The notes: generated from the letters alone by a model not told the origin. 64,000 bases of DNA from Enterococcus saccharolyticus subsp. saccharolyticus (GCF_029023825.1 NZ_CP118957.1:185001-249000), one strand, 5' to 3'. Counted from the first letter of the stretch, positions 37,271 through 45,234 are shown. Numbers and translations: made by a program.

Positions 37271-37354
37271 AAAAATAGCCAATCGATAGAACATGAAAAG
37301 TGCTCATTCTGTACTAAATTGCAGGAGCAAGTTCTCTATTGATTGGCTATTTTA
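37271..37354. terminator. Long bidirectional terminator with structured loop
   Basis: AAAATAGCCAATCGATAGAAC pairs with GTTCTCTATTGATTGGCTATTTT almost completely. The roughly 40-base loop has its own TGCTC/GAGCA stem. It serves the convergent 36137 and PfpI genes. The layout resembles the element at 39231-39363. Confidence 0.75.
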
Positions 37355-37367
37355 TTAGTAAGTTGTA

Positions 37368-37895
37368 TTAATTTGTTGTTTCAAGCACTTTAATAAATTC
37401 ACGCATGTAATCAGGTAAATCTGGTGGTCTTCTACTTGAAACGATGTGTCCATCTGAAATTGCAGGAGTATCTACCCAAGTAGCGCCTGCATTGGTCATA
37501 TCATCTTTGATACCGGGTGTACTTGTGACGGTTTTGCCTTGTAAAATGTTTGCTGAGATAAGTACCCAACCAGCATGACAAATTTGTCCGATGGGCTTTT
37601 TGTGTTCATCCATCTGTTTAACCATATTGATTACTTCAGGGAAACGGCGTAATTTATCCGGTGCCCAACCCCCAGGTACTAAAATCGCATCGTAATCTTC
37701 CGGATTCACTTCATCAAACGCATAATCTGATTCGGCAGGAACACCATATTTCCCGATATACGTTTTCTTTGCTTCTTGTCCGACTAAATCGACTTGTGCC
37801 CCTTCTTCACGTAAACGGTGAACAGGGTACCATAGTTCTAAATCTTCGAAATCGCCATCGACTAATGCGATAACTTTTTTGTTTTCTAAGCGCAA
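37368..37895 (-). CDS. DJ-1/PfpI-family protein (general stress protein 18 type)
   Basis: 175 aa. The nucleophile elbow ICHAGWVLIS (Cys about 101, His next) and the acidic Glu of DFEDLELWYP near residue 18 fit the PfpI/YraA/YhbO group, linked to protein or nucleotide deglycation and stress survival in relatives. LVPGGWAPDKLRRF precedes the Cys loop. The start appears to be TTG (37895) with GGAGGG seven bases upstream. Single gene, terminated by the long hairpin at 37271-37354. Confidence 0.88.
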   Translation of the reverse strand: MRLENKKVIALVDGDFEDLELWYPVHRLREEGAQVDLVGQEAKKTYIGKYGVPAESDYAFDEVNPEDYDAILVPGGWAPDKLRRFPEVINMVKQMDEHKKPIGQICHAGWVLISANILQGKTVTSTPGIKDDMTNAGATWVDTPAISDGHIVSSRRPPDLPDYMREFIKVLETTN

Positions 37896-38041
37896 AACTA
37901 TCCCTCCATTTCTTATTTGTTATATAGTCAGTGTAACAGAGTCAAAAGCAAATGACGATTGAAATGATTGGTTGATTTCTAATGAATTTTTGGAAAATTC
38001 ATACTATACTAATAATGATTTGTATGAAAAGGAGAATGCGT

Positions 38042-38836
38042 ATGTCAGCGATTATAGGTGTGATGCCATTATATGATTCAGAAAAAGAAAGCATTTGGAT
38101 GTTGCCCAATTATTTACAATTAATTGAGAAAAATGGTGGGATTCCTTTGATCGTACCGTTGACGAATAAACAAGAAACATTGGATTATTTTCTTGAGACT
38201 TGCGATGGTTTTTTATTTACAGGTGGTCAAGACGTGTCACCCATGCTTTATGGTGAAGAGACGCACGCAAATTGTGGCGAAGTTTGCTTGCTTCGTGATG
38301 AGATGGAAACGTATTGTTTTCAACGTGCATTGGCTTTGGATAAGCCAGTTTTAGGGATTTGTCGCGGAATACAATTGTTTAATGTCGTCTTAGGAGGAAC
38401 CTTGTATCAAGATTTACCGTCGGAATTTTCCTCAAGTGTCAACCACCAAATGACACGACCTTATCATCGCAAACAACATGAAGTCACGCTTGCATCGGAG
38501 AGTTTATTATTTAAAATTTTAGCAAAAGAACAACTGAGCGTGAATAGCTACCACCATCAAGGCATTAAAACACTAAGTCCCAAACTAAAAATTGCTGCAA
38601 CTTCGCAAGATGGTTTGATTGAAGCAGTCTATCTACCAACGAAGCGGATTCAATCGATTGGTGATGGTGTCGTTGTTACCGATGATGACGGTCATATTAC
38701 CAATATGAATTGTGTAGCAGAAAACTTAACAGGTTGGACACGTGAAGGCGTGTACGGGAAAGAATTCTCTGAAATTTTTGTCTTGCGTAGTGAAAAAACA
38801 GGGCAATTAATCGAAAGTCCGATTAAGCAAGTGTGA
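38042..38836 (+). pseudogene. Peptidase C26 fused by deletion to a PAS fragment
   Basis: Residues 1 to about 200 are a gamma-glutamyl-GABA hydrolase (PuuD-like class I amidotransferase): FTGGQDVSPMLYGEE, nucleophile Cys in LGICRGIQL, and NSYHHQGIK. At LIEAVYLPTKR, where the catalytic QWHPE must follow, it switches without a stop to SIGDGVVVTDDDGHITNMN, a PAS domain of the kind found in GGDEF/EAL and sensor proteins, ending at IKQV. The His-Glu of the triad is lost, so hydrolase activity is unlikely. The junction is near 38650. Start at 38042 has AAAAGGAG upstream. In-frame, so a chimeric protein could still be made. Confidence 0.8.
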
Positions 38837-38849
38837 AAGACGGGGGCTA

Positions 38850-39221
38850 TTGTCGAAATTAGAGGAAGAATTAAACCGTCCTCAGTTTGCTGATTTTTTT
38901 CAGCTTGCTTGTTACGACGAAAAACGATTAGTCGGGTACCTTTCCGTTGTGAGTAATGGGGCAACTGATGCGTACATTCAAGATGTAATGGTTGCGCCAG
39001 CCTATCAAGGACAAGGCATTGGTACAACTTTGATTGAACTGAGCGCGCACACCCGTTACTTTAGTCGTGGGAGGTTCAGGAATCAAGCGATTGCCAAGAT
39101 AAAAGCACATCGCATTTACATGATTCATGTCATTTACGGTGAAGAATCCTTACGAAAATATTATGAAAAATTTGGTTTCTATACGATGCTTGCTGGACAG
39201 ATGGAAAGTCACGAAGTATAA
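38850..39221 (+). pseudogene. GNAT acetyltransferase remnant with 45-bp insertion
   Basis: The 123-codon frame holds the GNAT core: DEKRLVGYLSVV, IQDVMVAPAYQGQGIGTTL (acetyl-CoA site) and ESLRKYYEKFGFY. The N-terminal 30 or so residues expected of the family are missing, the only start is a TTG without a good ribosome site, and the frame begins right after the PAS remnant, so the 5' end was probably lost in the same rearrangement. Between GTTLI and NQAIAKIKAH about 15 extra residues are present, apparently a 45-base insertion (about 39033-39077) flanked by TGAAC/GTTCA. Confidence 0.6.
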
Positions 39222-39230
39222 AAAAGCAGC

Positions 39231-39363
39231 AGCTGTGATATAAGCTGTTTAACAGTAAACTATCCGAACAATAGAAGATGGCTCCTCGTCGCAAGGTTAC
39301 CTAGATTTGAGAGCGTCCATTCTATGTTGTTCGGATAGTTTTGTCTTGCACAGCTCCTTTTTT
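39231..39363 (+). ncRNA. Highly structured element, candidate RNA or complex terminator
   Basis: Closing stem AGCTGTG (39231-39237) with CACAGCT (39349-39355); a small CTGTT/AACAG hairpin (39245-39255); and a 14-base-pair perfect stem (39257-39270 with 39328-39341) continued by ATAGAA/TTCTAT and CTC/GAG inner pairing; then six T. It is far more elaborate than an ordinary terminator. No known family recognised. Confidence 0.5.
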
Positions 39364-39422
39364 CGTATCTTGGTTATCCAGACACTAGGGGAGTTGGTGG
39401 AAGTAAAACAACGTGCCGGGTT

Positions 39423-40103
39423 TTAAAAATGAGTTACATTGTTTTTTATATTTTTGATGTGTTGTCGTTTGACTTTGTTGCTTTGATTGCTGTATTGCTT
39501 CAAGATAGCATAATAGCGATCGATGTCCTGCTCGGTATAAATGACCTGTTTGATTTCTTTGGTAAGTGTTCGTTTCAGCTTGCGACGTTTAATCACGATA
39601 TGATCTTCTGCCTCAATTTTTTTTAACTTGGCTTGTTCACCAAAGACTACGATGGATGTGACCGAGATAGTTCCTAAGACTCTTTTCAGATATTTGATAT
39701 GTGTGCGATTTTGCCAAATGGGATTATAAAATTTATTTTTAGTTTGATAAAGCACACTTGTCCAATACCGTGAGCGTGCATCGCCAAAAATCCAACCACT
39801 ATAATTTTTACTTTCTAGTACATAAATACCTGATGGTGCAAGATAAATTAAGTCAATTTCTGTTGTGCCGTACTCTGTCGGCAAATAGACATTCGTCACA
39901 ATTCTACTGTAACAAGGAACTTTTTCAAGTTCGAAGAAAATTAATCCTTCACCTAGAGCCCCTTTGTCTGTCAGAAATGTAATCAGTCCAACATCGCTTT
40001 CATATTTAAAAGCTGATTTTCGATAGTTTAAAATCAAAGGCAAGTAACGCAGAAAATGGATAGTTATGTATAGTAAAAAAATACCAATAAGATAGCTTTT
40101 CAA
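39423..40103 (-). CDS. NERD-domain protein with N-terminal membrane helix
   Basis: 226 aa. One membrane segment at residues 5-25, then a nuclease-related domain: KGALGEGLIFFELE (about 47-60), the catalytic-type strand TEIDLIYLAPSGIYVLESKNYSGWIFGD (Asp, then Glu-x-Lys, about 80-107), and YNPIWQNRTHIKYLK. NERD is related to endonuclease folds and its role in Firmicutes is poorly known. Start is probably TTG (40103) with AAAGGAGGG upstream. C-terminal tail is Lys-rich. Confidence 0.85.
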   Translation of the reverse strand: MKSYLIGIFLLYITIHFLRYLPLILNYRKSAFKYESDVGLITFLTDKGALGEGLIFFELEKVPCYSRIVTNVYLPTEYGTTEIDLIYLAPSGIYVLESKNYSGWIFGDARSRYWTSVLYQTKNKFYNPIWQNRTHIKYLKRVLGTISVTSIVVFGEQAKLKKIEAEDHIVIKRRKLKRTLTKEIKQVIYTEQDIDRYYAILKQYSNQSNKVKRQHIKNIKNNVTHF

Positions 40104-40212
40104 AATGTCCCTCCTTTCGACATACGTTGTCTATTGTACTATAAAAAAACGAATGATACTTAATTTTTTTGGAAATGTGTCAACTGTTGAATAGAATGAA
40201 AAATATACAAAA

Positions 40213-40251
40213 TTTACAGCTTATTTACGAAACGTTGACGCCAATTTAATA
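40213..40251 (+). promoter_or_regulatory. Pho box (PhoP-binding repeats)
   Basis: Four hexamers spaced exactly 11 bases apart: TTTACA (40213), TTTACG (40224), TTGACG (40235), TTAATA (40246). This matches the PhoP consensus TT(A/T/C)ACA with five-base spacers. It overlaps the promoter of the alkaline phosphatase gene. Confidence 0.8.
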
Positions 40252-40263
40252 CTAGTTTGTTAT
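40235..40263 (+). promoter_or_regulatory. Promoter of the alkaline phosphatase gene
   Basis: TTGACG, 17 bases, TGTTAT; the weak -10 fits a promoter that needs PhoP. The ATG follows 41 bases later with GAGGAGGAAAA as ribosome site. Confidence 0.55.
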
Positions 40264-40303
40264 TTTTAGTTATGTAAGAGACACATAGAGGAGGAAAAAT
40301 GTA

Positions 40304-41704
40304 ATGAAAAAGCGTATTTTAGGATTGGGTATCGCAAGTTGTTTAGCCTTAGGAGCAGTCGTTTCAACGAATGTTTTAGCAGAAAGTAGCGATAAAAAAG
40401 CAAAAGTAGCAACTACAGAGAACCATCCTAAAAACATTATTTTTTTGATTGGTGATGGAATGGGCGTTTCATATACCTCAGCATATCGTTATTTTAAAGA
40501 AGAAGGAAATCATAAAATCGCCCCTTCAACAGCCTTTGATCACTATTTAGTGGGACAACAAGCAACACATCCCGAAGATCCAGAAGAAAATGTGACCGAT
40601 TCGGCTGCAGCAGCGACAGCAATGTCCGCAGGCGTGAAGACGTATAATAATGCGATTGCTGTGGATAATGATTTATCGGAAACACCGACTGTTTTAGAAC
40701 GTGCGAAAGAATTAGGGAAGTCTACCGGTTTAGTCGCAACATCTGAAATTACCCATGCAACACCGGCTGCTTTTGGTTCTCACGATGAGTCTCGTAAGAA
40801 CATGAAAGAAATTGCGGATGATTATTTTGATAATTTGACGGATAATCAGCAGACAGTCGATGTATTATTAGGTGGTGGATTGGATTATTTCCAACGAGAT
40901 GATCGTGATTTAGTGAAAGAATTTGAAAAAAGTGGCTATAGTTATGTCGCAAACAAAGAAGAACTATTAAAAGACGATAATGCGAAAGTCTTAGGTCTTT
41001 TTGCACCAGAAGGGTTACCTAAGATGATTGACCGTGACAAAGAAACACCTTCTTTAGCAGAAATGACGACAGCAGCGATTGAACGGTTGAATAAAAATGA
41101 TGACGGCTTTTTCTTAATGGTTGAAGGAAGTCAAATTGACTGGGCTGGACATAGCAATGATGTTGTCGGTGCGATGAGCGAAATGCAAGATTTTGAAGCG
41201 GCATTCGAAGCAGCCATTCAATTTGCTGAAAAAGACGGCAATACCTTAGTCGTCACAACGGCAGACCATTCAACAGGTGGATTTTCAATTGGCGCGAATG
41301 ATGAATACAATTGGTTGACGGAACCACTTCACGCAGCGAAAAGAACACCCGACTTTATGGCGAATGAAATTTTAAATGGGGCATCTGCGAAAGAAGTTTT
41401 GGAAAAATACATTGACTTTGAGTTAACGAAAGAGGAATTAGCGACTGTCACAAAAGTTGAAAAGAGCAAAGAATTGGAAGAAATTGCCGGACCGATTCGC
41501 AAGATTTTTGATGCACGCTCCAATACAGGATGGACCACTGGCGGACATACAGGTGAAGATGTGAATGTGTATGCTTATGGGCCAAAATCAGAAGAATTTG
41601 CTGGAAGAATTGACAATACCGATCAAGCAAAATTGATTTTCAACTTATTAGAAGGCAAAGATGGCAAAGCGAAAATCAACGATAAAGATATTCCCAAAAA
41701 TTAA
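40304..41704 (+). CDS. Secreted alkaline phosphatase
   Basis: 466 aa PhoA-type phosphomonoesterase releasing phosphate outside the cell. Signal peptide 1-27 with a likely cut after NVLA; an IASC lipobox-like stretch at 10-13 looks too early for lipidation. Metal and catalytic sites: IFLIGDGMG (Asp about 50), nucleophile Ser in VTDSAAAATA (about 101), ITHATPAAFGSH, DWAGHSND, TADHSTGG and GWTTGGHTGEDV. The Pho box upstream shows phosphate-starvation control. Enterococcal relatives are named phoZ. Monocistronic, with a terminator after it. Confidence 0.93.
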   Translation: MKKRILGLGIASCLALGAVVSTNVLAESSDKKAKVATTENHPKNIIFLIGDGMGVSYTSAYRYFKEEGNHKIAPSTAFDHYLVGQQATHPEDPEENVTDSAAAATAMSAGVKTYNNAIAVDNDLSETPTVLERAKELGKSTGLVATSEITHATPAAFGSHDESRKNMKEIADDYFDNLTDNQQTVDVLLGGGLDYFQRDDRDLVKEFEKSGYSYVANKEELLKDDNAKVLGLFAPEGLPKMIDRDKETPSLAEMTTAAIERLNKNDDGFFLMVEGSQIDWAGHSNDVVGAMSEMQDFEAAFEAAIQFAEKDGNTLVVTTADHSTGGFSIGANDEYNWLTEPLHAAKRTPDFMANEILNGASAKEVLEKYIDFELTKEELATVTKVEKSKELEEIAGPIRKIFDARSNTGWTTGGHTGEDVNVYAYGPKSEEFAGRIDNTDQAKLIFNLLEGKDGKAKINDKDIPKN

Positions 41705-41715
41705 ATAGACAAAAC

Positions 41716-41757
41716 ATACTTGGAAAACAGCATTTGTTTTTCCAAGTATTTTTTTGT
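41716..41757 (+). terminator. Terminator after alkaline phosphatase gene
   Basis: ATACTTGGAAAA pairs with TTTTCCAAGTAT across a short loop and leads into seven T. Confidence 0.88.
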
Positions 41758-41788
41758 GATTGCAATTGCGTTTCGTTCAGGTACTATT

Positions 41789-42256
41789 TTAGATAGAGAG
41801 GTCTTGAGGAAGAACGCAATGAAAGAGTTTATTTTTTGAATGGTCCAACGGATGTTGGTAAAACAACGCTGGCGAAAAAGCTCCATCATCATTATCAAGG
41901 AGTTTATATCGAACAACATAAAAGGCATAGTGGTTGCTGCCGCCTGCAAAAGGATACGCATCTGCGTAAAGTTCAGAGACGCCTCTAGTCAGCAATTTTT
42001 TTCTTAAATGATCCACTTGTTGTTGGTCAGCTACTTGAAAAGCAAGATGATTTAAACCAATATGTTTTCTATGATACGGAGGCTGTTTGTAGGCTGCTTC
42101 GACTTGCACAAATACAATGTATTCCTTTTCAAATTGGTAACTAATACCATTGGGCCATTGTTGGTAAACGACAGCACCTAATTCGGCAAATAAAAAGTCA
42201 TAAAATTGCTTTGTTTGCGCTAGATTACTGACGTATAGTTCAATATGATGAATCAT
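41789..42256 (-). pseudogene. VOC (glyoxalase/bleomycin-resistance fold) protein, C-terminal end lost
   Basis: The 155-codon frame is a VOC protein up to about residue 112: HHIELYVSNLAQTKQFYDFLF at the start with metal-binding His, IGLNHLAFQV with the second metal His, and DAYPFAGGSNHYAFY. The expected final strand with the catalytic Glu (as in EDPDGxKxEV) is missing; from VVRYKLL to the stop at 41789 it is antisense of the P-loop fragment and flanking DNA. AAAGGAGTG precedes the ATG. Enzymatic activity is unlikely. Confidence 0.75.
41819..41930 (+). pseudogene. 5' fragment of a P-loop kinase gene
   Basis: Starts ATG with GAGGAAG upstream. The frame hits TGA after six codons, but reading a T run one base longer gives FIFLNGPTDVGKTTLAKKL, with a proper Walker A (GPTDVGKTT), then HHHYQGVYIEQH. 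It then merges into antisense of the truncated VOC gene at about 41925. Small nucleoside-kinase or phosphotransferase type; too short to name. A deletion scar as well as a frameshift. Confidence 0.6.
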
Positions 42257-42300
42257 CGTCTCACTCCTTTAGCACTAAGTATATCGGAAGAATGTAGGAA

Positions 42301-42651
42301 ATGAAAATGAATGTAGAAATAACGCGCTTTAAAGTACGTGCAGGTAAACGGAAGCAAGTCGATGAATGGCTAGCTTTTTTAAACGAAAATATGTCTGAAG
42401 TATTGCTTACTTTGGAAAAAGAAAAAATGTATGTTGAAACGATTTTTCGTGAAGTTCTTGAGGGGCAAGAGTTTCTTTATTGGTATTCTGTCCAAGGTGA
42501 CGGTGGACAAGAGGTGGAAGAATCGACCCACTGGATAGATAAAAAACATCTCGACTATTGGAAAGAGTGTATTGATCCAACCTTTGCACCTGTAAAATTG
42601 ACTACAGAAGTTGTAATGATTCCCGATAATATTCGCCAAAAAATGCAGTGA
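42301..42651 (+). CDS. Small conserved protein, DUF6176-like
   Basis: 116 aa soluble protein with an alternating beta-alpha pattern (ITRFKVRAGKRKQVDEWLAFL then YWYSVQGDGG and HWIDKKHLDYWKEC), resembling DUF6176 proteins from memory. Function unknown; the fold suggests a dimeric ferredoxin-like (ABM) shape. Ribosome site is weak (TAGGAA). Single gene between the VOC remnant and the GST. Confidence 0.7.
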   Translation: MKMNVEITRFKVRAGKRKQVDEWLAFLNENMSEVLLTLEKEKMYVETIFREVLEGQEFLYWYSVQGDGGQEVEESTHWIDKKHLDYWKECIDPTFAPVKLTTEVVMIPDNIRQKMQ

Positions 42652-42683
42652 GTCGTTACGTTTAGCAAATATAAAACGATTTC

Positions 42684-42713
42684 TTGTCTTAAAATTTGTA
42701 AATCGTTTATACT
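42684..42713 (+). promoter_or_regulatory. Promoter of the GST gene
   Basis: TTGTCT, 18 bases, TATACT, ending 26 bases before the ATG at 42740. Confidence 0.6.
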
Positions 42714-42739
42714 AATAGTACATCGAAGGAGGGAATTAT

Positions 42740-43525
42740 ATGTCAGAATACAACATCCCAAAAGTCTGGGAATGGAAGCAAGAAGAAAAGAATCAGTTTG
42801 GTAACCAACCTGTAGCAGGCAGCCGTTTTGAACAAAAACTTCCTGTAGGAGATAAATCACTACAAGTCTATTCATTAGGGACACCGAATGGCATGAAAGT
42901 CACTATCTTATTAGAAGAACTACGTGAAGCAGGCGTGGAAGATGCGCAATATGATTTATATAAAATTAATATTGGCGAAGGCGATCAGTTTGGTAGTGAT
43001 TTTGTTAAAATTAATCCGAATTCTAAAATTCCAGCGATGATGGATTATTCAGGTGAACAACCAATTCGTGTTTTCGAATCGGTTTCTATCTTGTTATATT
43101 TAGCAGAGAAATTTGGCAAATTTATCCCAACAACACTAGCAGAGAGAACAGAATTAATGAACTGGCTATTTTGGCAAACAGGTGCAGCACCGTTTGTTGG
43201 CGGTGGATTTGGGCATTTTTACCACTATGCACCGTTTCCACAAGAATACCCGATTGACCGTTATACAATGGAAACCAAACGCCAACTTGATTTATTAGAC
43301 AAACATTTGGTAGAGAATGCCTATATCAATGGTGAAGAGTACACGATTGCAGATATGGCACTTTGGCCTTGGTATGGCCGTTTAGTTCAAGGAGAATTAT
43401 ATGGTGGAGCAGCTGAATTTTTAAATGCCCAAGAGTATACGAATTTAAAGGCATGGGCCGATAAAATTGCAGAACGCCCAGCAGTGAAACGTGCGTTGGA
43501 AGCTGACTACAAACCAATTAAATAA
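42740..43525 (+). CDS. YghU-type glutathione S-transferase / disulfide reductase
   Basis: 261 aa. Thioredoxin-like N-domain (about 38-130: LQVYSLGTPNGMKVTILLEEL, NPNSKIPAM and FESVSILLYLAEKFG) with the Asn/Thr-type glutathione contact of the nu class rather than a catalytic Cys, then a helical C-domain (WLFWQTGAAPFVGGGFGHFYHYAP; YTIADMALWPW). E. coli YghU and YfcG bind two glutathiones and reduce disulfides. Enterococci can make glutathione through GshF, so this is plausible. GAAGGAGGG ribosome site, own promoter and terminator. Confidence 0.92.
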   Translation: MSEYNIPKVWEWKQEEKNQFGNQPVAGSRFEQKLPVGDKSLQVYSLGTPNGMKVTILLEELREAGVEDAQYDLYKINIGEGDQFGSDFVKINPNSKIPAMMDYSGEQPIRVFESVSILLYLAEKFGKFIPTTLAERTELMNWLFWQTGAAPFVGGGFGHFYHYAPFPQEYPIDRYTMETKRQLDLLDKHLVENAYINGEEYTIADMALWPWYGRLVQGELYGGAAEFLNAQEYTNLKAWADKIAERPAVKRALEADYKPIK

Positions 43526-43527
43526 TC

Positions 43528-43566
43528 AAAAAATATCCGAACGCATGTTATCGTTCGGATATTTTT
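43528..43566 (+). terminator. Terminator after GST gene
   Basis: AAAAATATCCGAACG pairs perfectly with CGTTCGGATATTTTT around CATGTTAT. Confidence 0.92.
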
Positions 43567-43602
43567 GTCTTCTGCTAATGGATGTCACAAGTTCTTCGTT
43601 TT

Positions 43603-44073
43603 TTATTTGCATTCATCTAAAGGTTTTAGATGTCTTTCAGAGATTTCTTTGACTTTGTTGACACGGCGAATATATTTTTCTTCAGCTAAGAAATCGGTTG
43701 TCATCCAGACATTGACAATTTCTAAGGCAATCGCCGATCCAATAATTTTGCCACCTAAACAAAGGACATTACTATCGGTATGTTCACGCGCTAATTTTGC
43801 ACAAAAAGGGTCTTGGCAAACCACTGCGTCAATACCGTAAATTCGATTAGCAATTAAGGCACTACCATACCCTACACCATCTACAAAAATACCACGCTCT
43901 GCTTGACCTTCTGCTACAGCAACTGCTGCTGGATAGACATAATCTGATAAATCCGCTGCTTCTTTTGTATAAGGGCCCATATCTTCTACTTCATGCCCCA
44001 TACTTGTCAATAAATCCATAATTTCTAATTTCAAATCTATTCCTGCATGATCACTCGCCATAATAATTTTCAA
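43603..44073 (-). CDS. RpiB/LacAB-family protein lacking the catalytic Cys
   Basis: 157 aa. Fold landmarks of ribose-5-phosphate isomerase B: MKIIMASDHAGIDLK, then GIFVDGVGYGSALIANRI, and LAREHTDSNVLCLGGKIIG with the active-site His. The position of the usual catalytic Cys (CGTGIG) is Asp65 (DGVGYG), so the chemistry or substrate must differ from the canonical enzyme at 17364. I start at TTG 44073 with AAGGAGG upstream; the longer frame has no ribosome site. Single gene, no sugar genes adjacent. Such Cys-less members exist but their substrate is not known to me. Confidence 0.8.
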   Translation of the reverse strand: MKIIMASDHAGIDLKLEIMDLLTSMGHEVEDMGPYTKEAADLSDYVYPAAVAVAEGQAERGIFVDGVGYGSALIANRIYGIDAVVCQDPFCAKLAREHTDSNVLCLGGKIIGSAIALEIVNVWMTTDFLAEEKYIRRVNKVKEISERHLKPLDECK

Positions 44074-44176
44074 AAGAACAACCTCCTTTTTTCTTTTAGA
44101 GTACCATGTCGATGAAGGATTTGCTAGGTAAAAGAAGAAGGGAAATTTGATATACTGAAACAAAGGAGACGGTAAA

Positions 44177-44692
44177 ATGAAACTATATTTGATTCGTCAT
44201 GGAGAACCCGATTATGACCAAGTGACAGAGGCAAACTATAAAGGCTTTGGTCGAGATTTATCGCGATTAACAAGTGAAGGCATAAAGCAAGCACAAGCAC
44301 ATGCCAAACATCCTCTTTTCAACACTATCGAATTGTTGTTAGTCTCACCTTATACCCGAACGATGCAGACAGCGCTTGAACTAACGCGAGACAAAGACAT
44401 ACCCGTTTTAGTCGAATGAGGCCTGCATGAATGGTTACCAGATAAAACGGGAACGAAGTTAGAGAGACCCGAACAAGTCAAAACGGCTTACCATGACTAT
44501 TTAAACGGTACACAGTTCTCTGATTTAGAATGTGAAAATAAAAGTGACGTGTATCAACGTGTGGAAAGTGTATTTCAACGTTATGAAAACGCAGGCTATA
44601 CTAGTCTTGCTTGTGTGACACATGCAGAGGTGATTTGCGTATTAACTGGTGTGAAAAAAGTCGCGTATTGTGTTGTGTATACGTATGAATAG
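44177..44692 (+). pseudogene. Histidine phosphatase (phosphoglycerate-mutase-like) with in-frame stop
   Basis: 171 codons of a cytosolic phosphatase with RHG motif LIRHGEPDYD at residues 5-14, SPYTRTMQTA, and a second catalytic His in VTHAEVICVL. A TGA at 44417-44419 follows PVLVE; the same frame goes on directly as GLHEWLPDKTG and ends properly at 44692. A single nonsense change, not in a homopolymer, so a read error is less likely. AAAGGAGACGG ribosome site. Confidence 0.87.
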
Positions 44693-44724
44693 GTTAGCCT
44701 AGAAATGAAGGAGGAGGAAAATAA

Positions 44725-45075
44725 GTGAAAAAAATCAGCATATTCGTATTAAGTTTCGCTACATTATTACTCTTTTCAGGATGTCAGCAATCAGAAACTA
44801 TAGAAGATACTGTTACCACCAATTCTGAACCTGCCATTTCACCGAAACAAAATGTTTTAGCAGACTTTGAAGAAGAAGCAACTATTAAAGAGACGATAGA
44901 TATATCTACTTTGCAAATGGAATTAGAAACAGATAACGCCAATAAAAGAGTATTATTTTTTTCAACAGACAAAGGTCAAAAACGTTATAAAAGTATTTTT
45001 ATCAAGCGAACAGAACGACTGAAAATTATCGATTTATCTGATGATAACATGTTATATAATCAAGAAATTCATTAA
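44725..45075 (+). CDS. Small lipoprotein of unknown function
   Basis: 116 aa. Signal peptide with lipobox LFSGC (Cys about 20), then a polar Glu/Thr-rich linker and a short domain (KRVLFFSTDKGQKRYKSIFI). The start is GTG with AAGGAGGAGG upstream. No homologue recognised. It lies 32 bases after the histidine phosphatase remnant and may share its transcript; no link to the nuclease-helicase module downstream is evident. Confidence 0.7.
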   Translation: MKKISIFVLSFATLLLFSGCQQSETIEDTVTTNSEPAISPKQNVLADFEEEATIKETIDISTLQMELETDNANKRVLFFSTDKGQKRYKSIFIKRTERLKIIDLSDDNMLYNQEIH

Positions 45076-45234
45076 ATAGGAAATGAATTTCTTGATATTT
45101 AGGCTTTATGTTGTTAGTAAAATTTCTGAAAGATTTGCGTTTTAGATTGGTAGAGGTTTTTTATTATTTTCTTTCAACTAAGGCTTTACAAGTGTATGAT
45201 AAAATTAATTAATCCTTGGAAAGGAAGTGATTTT

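Noticed and set aside
39366-39425. Short peptide frame (ILVIQTLGELVEVKQRAGF then stop) that looks like a protein C-terminus
   Set aside because: Too short to assign, no start or ribosome site; may be another remnant but cannot be supported.
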